Shown here: in pieces, positions 22,911 to 24,280 of the stretch
Layout of the letters: each line of letters begins with the position of its first letter
How positions within the stretch are numbered: position 1 is the first letter of the stretch
Source of the DNA: CANHBY01 sp031376995
GTDB taxonomy: Bacteria > Pseudomonadota > Gammaproteobacteria > Burkholderiales > Burkholderiaceae_C
Assembly: GCA_031376995.1 (NCBI GenBank)
Contig: JANMEO010000094.1
Span: forward strand, 1-24,280
Direction: 5' to 3'
Length of the DNA: 24,280 bases
Made by a program: the position numbers and the translations under genes
The notes under the pieces: generated by a model
Seen by the model: only the letters and a program-made list of their open reading frames with translations
The model's database searches: none
Told to the model about the DNA's origin: nothing

Positions 22911-24083
22911 ATGAACACATCTACCACCTTGCCGTGCGTCACTCGTGCTGTCGATCAAGACATGGCCAAGCAGTCACGCCCAGGCCACGGGATCCCATCT
23001 CAGGACCCCGATCCTGCAGCTCAAACTTTACTCAAGCCCCGCGAAGCAGAGCGAGAGGCCCAGTCTGTGTTGATGGGCGCTGGCGCGGTCGCCGGAATGG
23101 CCGCAGGAGCCGCCGTTGGCCTTGGGGTAGGGGGTCCGACAGGGGTGCTGGTCGGGGCCACGCTGGGGGCCGCCGCAGGTGCTCTGGGCGGCTTTACGGC
23201 CGGGTCTCTTGGGGGCCCGTCTATGTCAAGCACGGCCAACACGGTAGACACAAACACTGTGCGCCTGCATATCGACGACGGTGGTGGTAGCGGGCGAGCC
23301 GTGGTGCTGATTCATGGCTGGCCACTGTCTGCCCAGGCTTGGAGCCTTCAGGTTCCAGTGCTTCGAAAACTCGGTTACCGCGTTGTGGCTTATGACCGCA
23401 GGGGTTTCGGGCGTTCAGACAAGCCGGCATCAGATTACAGCTATGACACGCTGGCCGATGACCTGCAGCACGTCATGGACCAATGCGGCCTGCAAGATGT
23501 GACGCTGGTTGGCTTCTCGATGGGCGGGGGTGAAGTGGCCCGATACATCGCGCGGCATGGCGAATCGCGCTTGCACAGTGTGGTGTTTGCCGCAGCCGTA
23601 ACGCCTTATTTGATGAATACGGCTGACAATCCCGACGGCCCACTGACGCATGAGATGGCGCAACAGAAAAGGGCGGCATTGGAGCAGGACCGTGGTGCTT
23701 ATTTCGCGGAGTTCACCAAGAAGTTCTTCTCAGCCAACGGTGCTCAGCAGGTCACCGAGTTGCAGCGCGTTGAGGCAATCGCACAATGCAACCAGTCGGC
23801 ACCGCACGCTGCGCTCGCTTGCATGGATTCTTTTGGCACCACTGACTTTCGCAACGACCTGACAAAAATCACGGTACCCACGCTGGTTATCCACGGTGAG
23901 GCGGACGCCATTGTGCCTTTTGAGGGTTCGGGCCAACGCACCCATCGTGCCGTACCGCACAGCCAATTGGTGAGATTGAAAGGCGCACCGCATGGGCTGA
24001 ATGTGTCGCACGCGCAGGCGTTCAACGATGCCCTCATCACATTCATGCATCTATACCCCTCGGAACTGAAGATGCGGTGTTGA
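22911..24083 (+). CDS. Alpha/beta hydrolase (chloroperoxidase-like) with N-terminal glycine-zipper segment
   Basis: The 390-residue protein has a polar N-terminus, then a Gly/Ala-rich glycine-zipper stretch at residues 56-102 (GAGAVAGMAAGAAVGLGVGG and similar) able to form paired membrane helices. An alpha/beta hydrolase of the non-haem haloperoxidase type follows: HGWPLSAQAW, YDRRGFGRSDKP, nucleophile Ser203 in GFSMGGGE, Asp332 in HGEADAIVP and His361 in GAPHGLN. The ATG at 22911 has GAGG upstream; a GTG at 22845 is possible but unsupported. Met105 could be an internal start giving a plain hydrolase of normal size. The last 12 residues (MHLYPSELKMRC) and the stop are encoded by a palindromic repeat end. 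The substrate is unknown. Confidence 0.85.
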   Translation: MNTSTTLPCVTRAVDQDMAKQSRPGHGIPSQDPDPAAQTLLKPREAEREAQSVLMGAGAVAGMAAGAAVGLGVGGPTGVLVGATLGAAAGALGGFTAGSLGGPSMSSTANTVDTNTVRLHIDDGGGSGRAVVLIHGWPLSAQAWSLQVPVLRKLGYRVVAYDRRGFGRSDKPASDYSYDTLADDLQHVMDQCGLQDVTLVGFSMGGGEVARYIARHGESRLHSVVFAAAVTPYLMNTADNPDGPLTHEMAQQKRAALEQDRGAYFAEFTKKFFSANGAQQVTELQRVEAIAQCNQSAPHAALACMDSFGTTDFRNDLTKITVPTLVIHGEADAIVPFEGSGQRTHRAVPHSQLVRLKGAPHGLNVSHAQAFNDALITFMHLYPSELKMRC

Positions 24084-24104
24084 CCAAGGGAGTGAAGGGA
24101 TGAG
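24052..24104. repeat. Palindromic repeat, left part, interrupted by a group II intron
   Basis: TATACCCCTCGGAACTGAAG and the following GTGAAGGGATGAG match the outer left half of the family up to the point where other copies read GAAGGGCGATCTGCGGCG. There the match stops and intron sequence begins. The first bases supply the stop codon of the hydrolase gene. The other half of the copy, if it exists, lies beyond the intron and outside the window. Confidence 0.8.
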
Positions 24105-24280
24105 ATATCAGGTGGCGCAGAGGAACCTCCCCCCTTACGCTCCCACGGAACCGTACGTGAAAGTCTCCCTTCATACGGCTCTTGTTGTTGAGCCGTTAGC
24201 GGCTTCAACGGACTCTTCGGCTCATCCCGATCGCTCGGTTGACCGGCGAGTCAGTTCCAACAACTGGCCCCCTTCGCTCC
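24105..24280 (-). mobile_element. Group II intron, 3' end (domains IV-VI), continues beyond window
   Basis: Read on the minus strand, a 34-nt domain V occupies 24181 to 24148, with the conserved GAGCCG at its start, a GAGA loop and CGGTTC at its end. Domain VI-like sequence follows, closing through GTGG and CCAC, and the 3' end falls at ..GATAT near 24105-24107 with the usual terminal A-pyrimidine. Upstream (24182-24280) is probably domain IV. Any reverse transcriptase/maturase gene would be beyond 24280 and cannot be confirmed. Group II introns are self-splicing retroelements. This one lies antisense to the hydrolase gene, inside a palindromic repeat. The exact splice site could be two bases either way. 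Confidence 0.85.
24148..24181 (-). ncRNA. Group II intron domain V hairpin
   Basis: The 34-nt hairpin is the catalytic core of the intron. GAGCCGTATG pairs with CGTACGGTTC across the stem, which includes the AGC catalytic triad, and is capped by a GAGA-type tetraloop with the internal bulge expected for domain V. The length and both ends agree with the canonical form. Confidence 0.88.

Overview
The window looks like chromosome from a betaproteobacterium of the order Burkholderiales, probably Comamonadaceae-like. This rests on gene content (DUF1841, DUF58 plus TgpA-type transglutaminase, a YihY protein with a long C-terminal extension, a dadA-alr pair) and a moderately high GC content judged by eye. 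No species assignment is possible from sequence alone.

Layout. (1) 2-5117, + strand: the end of a metal ABC transporter binding protein, a DUF2796 (ZrgA-like) periplasmic protein, an aspartoacylase/desuccinylase-like zinc enzyme, a LolD/MacB-type ATPase with its FtsX-type permease, a Tat-exported DUF3299 protein and a DUF1841 protein. Most are packed tightly and read as a metal (probably zinc) homeostasis cluster. (2) 5146-7112: a small membrane protein, an RluA-family pseudouridine synthase, and a translationally coupled S4-domain protein plus 2OG-Fe dioxygenase. (3) 7175-12119: an accessory island holding a response regulator and a large hybrid sensor kinase, bounded and subdivided by copies of a palindromic repeat, then a gene-poor stretch with a possible gene remnant and a 23-copy CTGC microsatellite. 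(4) 12476-21475: core-type genes: cold shock protein with a clear terminator, DUF58/TgpA pair, chorismate synthase with a CBS protein, YihY, alanine racemase and D-amino acid dehydrogenase. (5) 21506-24280: a second accessory stretch with a SOUL haem-binding protein and a glycine-zipper/alpha-beta-hydrolase fusion, again bracketed by the repeat. It ends in the 3' end of a group II intron on the minus strand that sits inside a repeat copy.

The most unusual signal is the repeat family. Full copies are about 161-167 bp, with inverted ends carrying GAACTGAAGATGC and a terminal TAYACCC-type motif, and they fold as one long imperfect hairpin. Four full copies (7175-7335, 7886-8048, 17593-17759, 22458-22624) and several half copies are present. 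The apical hairpin differs in sequence between copies but keeps its 8-bp stem and 4-nt loop through compensatory changes. Four accessory genes (response regulator, kinase, SOUL protein, hydrolase) end inside or within a few bases of a repeat, an arrangement reminiscent of gene cassettes with a 3' recombination site. One copy has been invaded by a group II intron, and one junction forms a 60-bp perfect palindrome. No transposase or integrase for the family is in the window, so its mobility is inference.

No tRNA, rRNA or CRISPR array was seen.
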